A stretch of 64,000 nt of DNA from Lepus europaeus (taxonomy: Eukaryota; Chordata; Mammalia; Lagomorpha; Leporidae): assembly GCF_033115175.1 (NCBI RefSeq), contig NC_084834.1, forward strand, positions 89,512,462-89,576,461. The letters are read 5' to 3'. A program made the position numbers and the translations under genes. The notes beneath the pieces are model-generated. The model was not told where the DNA came from and did no database searches. It saw only the letters and a program-made list of their open reading frames with translations. Below are positions 63,613 to 64,000 of this stretch, piece after piece; position 1 is the first letter of the stretch; every line of letters starts with the position of its first letter.

Positions 63613-63789
63613 CCAAATTGTTTTTAGAAGTGTTATACCATGTACATCATCTTTTGCTTGGGCAACTGAACAATTAATGTGTCATTTGCTTTTTCCTGAA
63701 TAAATCTTCAATTTTGATGGAAAGAGGCTGGCTGTTTGATTTACTGCTTTCTTTTAATAGTAAAAATAATTTTTTTACTTATTTATTTT

Positions 63790-64000
63790 AAAATTGTATT
63801 TATTCACTGGAGAGGTAGAGAGGCAGAGAAAGAGAGCACTCCCATTTGCTGGTTGACTCCACAAGTAACCACAGTAACTGGGGCCAGCCCAGGTAGAACC
63901 TGGAAGCTAGGAACTCTATGTCACGTGAGTAGCAGGGCCACAGGTTCTTGAGCCATCATTGCTACTGTCCATGGATGCATTATCAGGAAGCTGGAGTCAG
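63790..64000 (-). repeat. C-SINE, cut by the window end
   Basis: TTGTATTTATTCACTGGAG, TTTGCTGGTTGACTCC; continues past 64,000. Confidence 0.75.

Overview
This is a stretch of lagomorph nuclear genome, most likely rabbit (Oryctolagus cuniculus) or a close relative. About forty copies of the rabbit-type C-SINE (tRNA-derived, A-rich tail, often with clear target-site duplications), lagomorph-type LINE-1 3' ends and spliced vertebrate exons point to it. There is no prokaryotic gene organisation, and most open reading frames here are chance translations of repeats.

Only two host genes are visible. On the minus strand, between 30,418 and 10,262, lie five PKD2 (polycystin-2) exons equivalent to human exons 6-10. 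All have consensus splice sites, but exon 7 carries an extra T that shifts the frame. I found no trace of exons 1-5 to the right or exons 11-15 to the left. On the plus strand at 62,843-63,064 is the first coding exon of an ABCG2-type transporter. A CpG-rich segment ending in a splice donor at about 51,754 is a plausible upstream non-coding exon. The two genes point away from each other here, whereas in human they are tail to tail. With the missing exons and the frameshift, this suggests a rearranged or partly duplicated PKD2/ABCG2 segment, or an assembly join.

Layout: 1-10 kb is repeat-dense sequence beside the PKD2 segment, with SINEs, a short L1 3' end and one hAT-like element. 10-30 kb holds the PKD2 exons, with two L1-related insertions in the introns on either side of exon 9. 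The larger (18,114-23,568) is one insertion with a target duplication that has 5'UTR, ORF1 and the first part of ORF2, then jumps straight to a long 3' module. 30-34 kb is unique sequence and SINEs. 34.5-42.2 kb is a decayed gammaretrovirus-like provirus with gag-pro-pol-env and a 3' LTR; its 5' LTR is gone and its gag is fused to a broken SINE. 42-53 kb holds SINEs and solo LTRs. 53-56 kb is a second, heavily deleted provirus on the minus strand. 56-62.8 kb contains solo LTRs, a retroviral RNase H piece and an Env TM piece. 62.8-64 kb holds the ABCG2 exon and two SINEs.

PKD2 encodes a cation channel subunit of primary cilia and ER, and ABCG2 encodes a plasma-membrane half-transporter. They share only location, not a pathway. 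I see no new biological system. The most unusual structures are the ORF2-less L1 with a shared retrovirus-like zinc-knuckle module, and the partial, inverted PKD2 segment.
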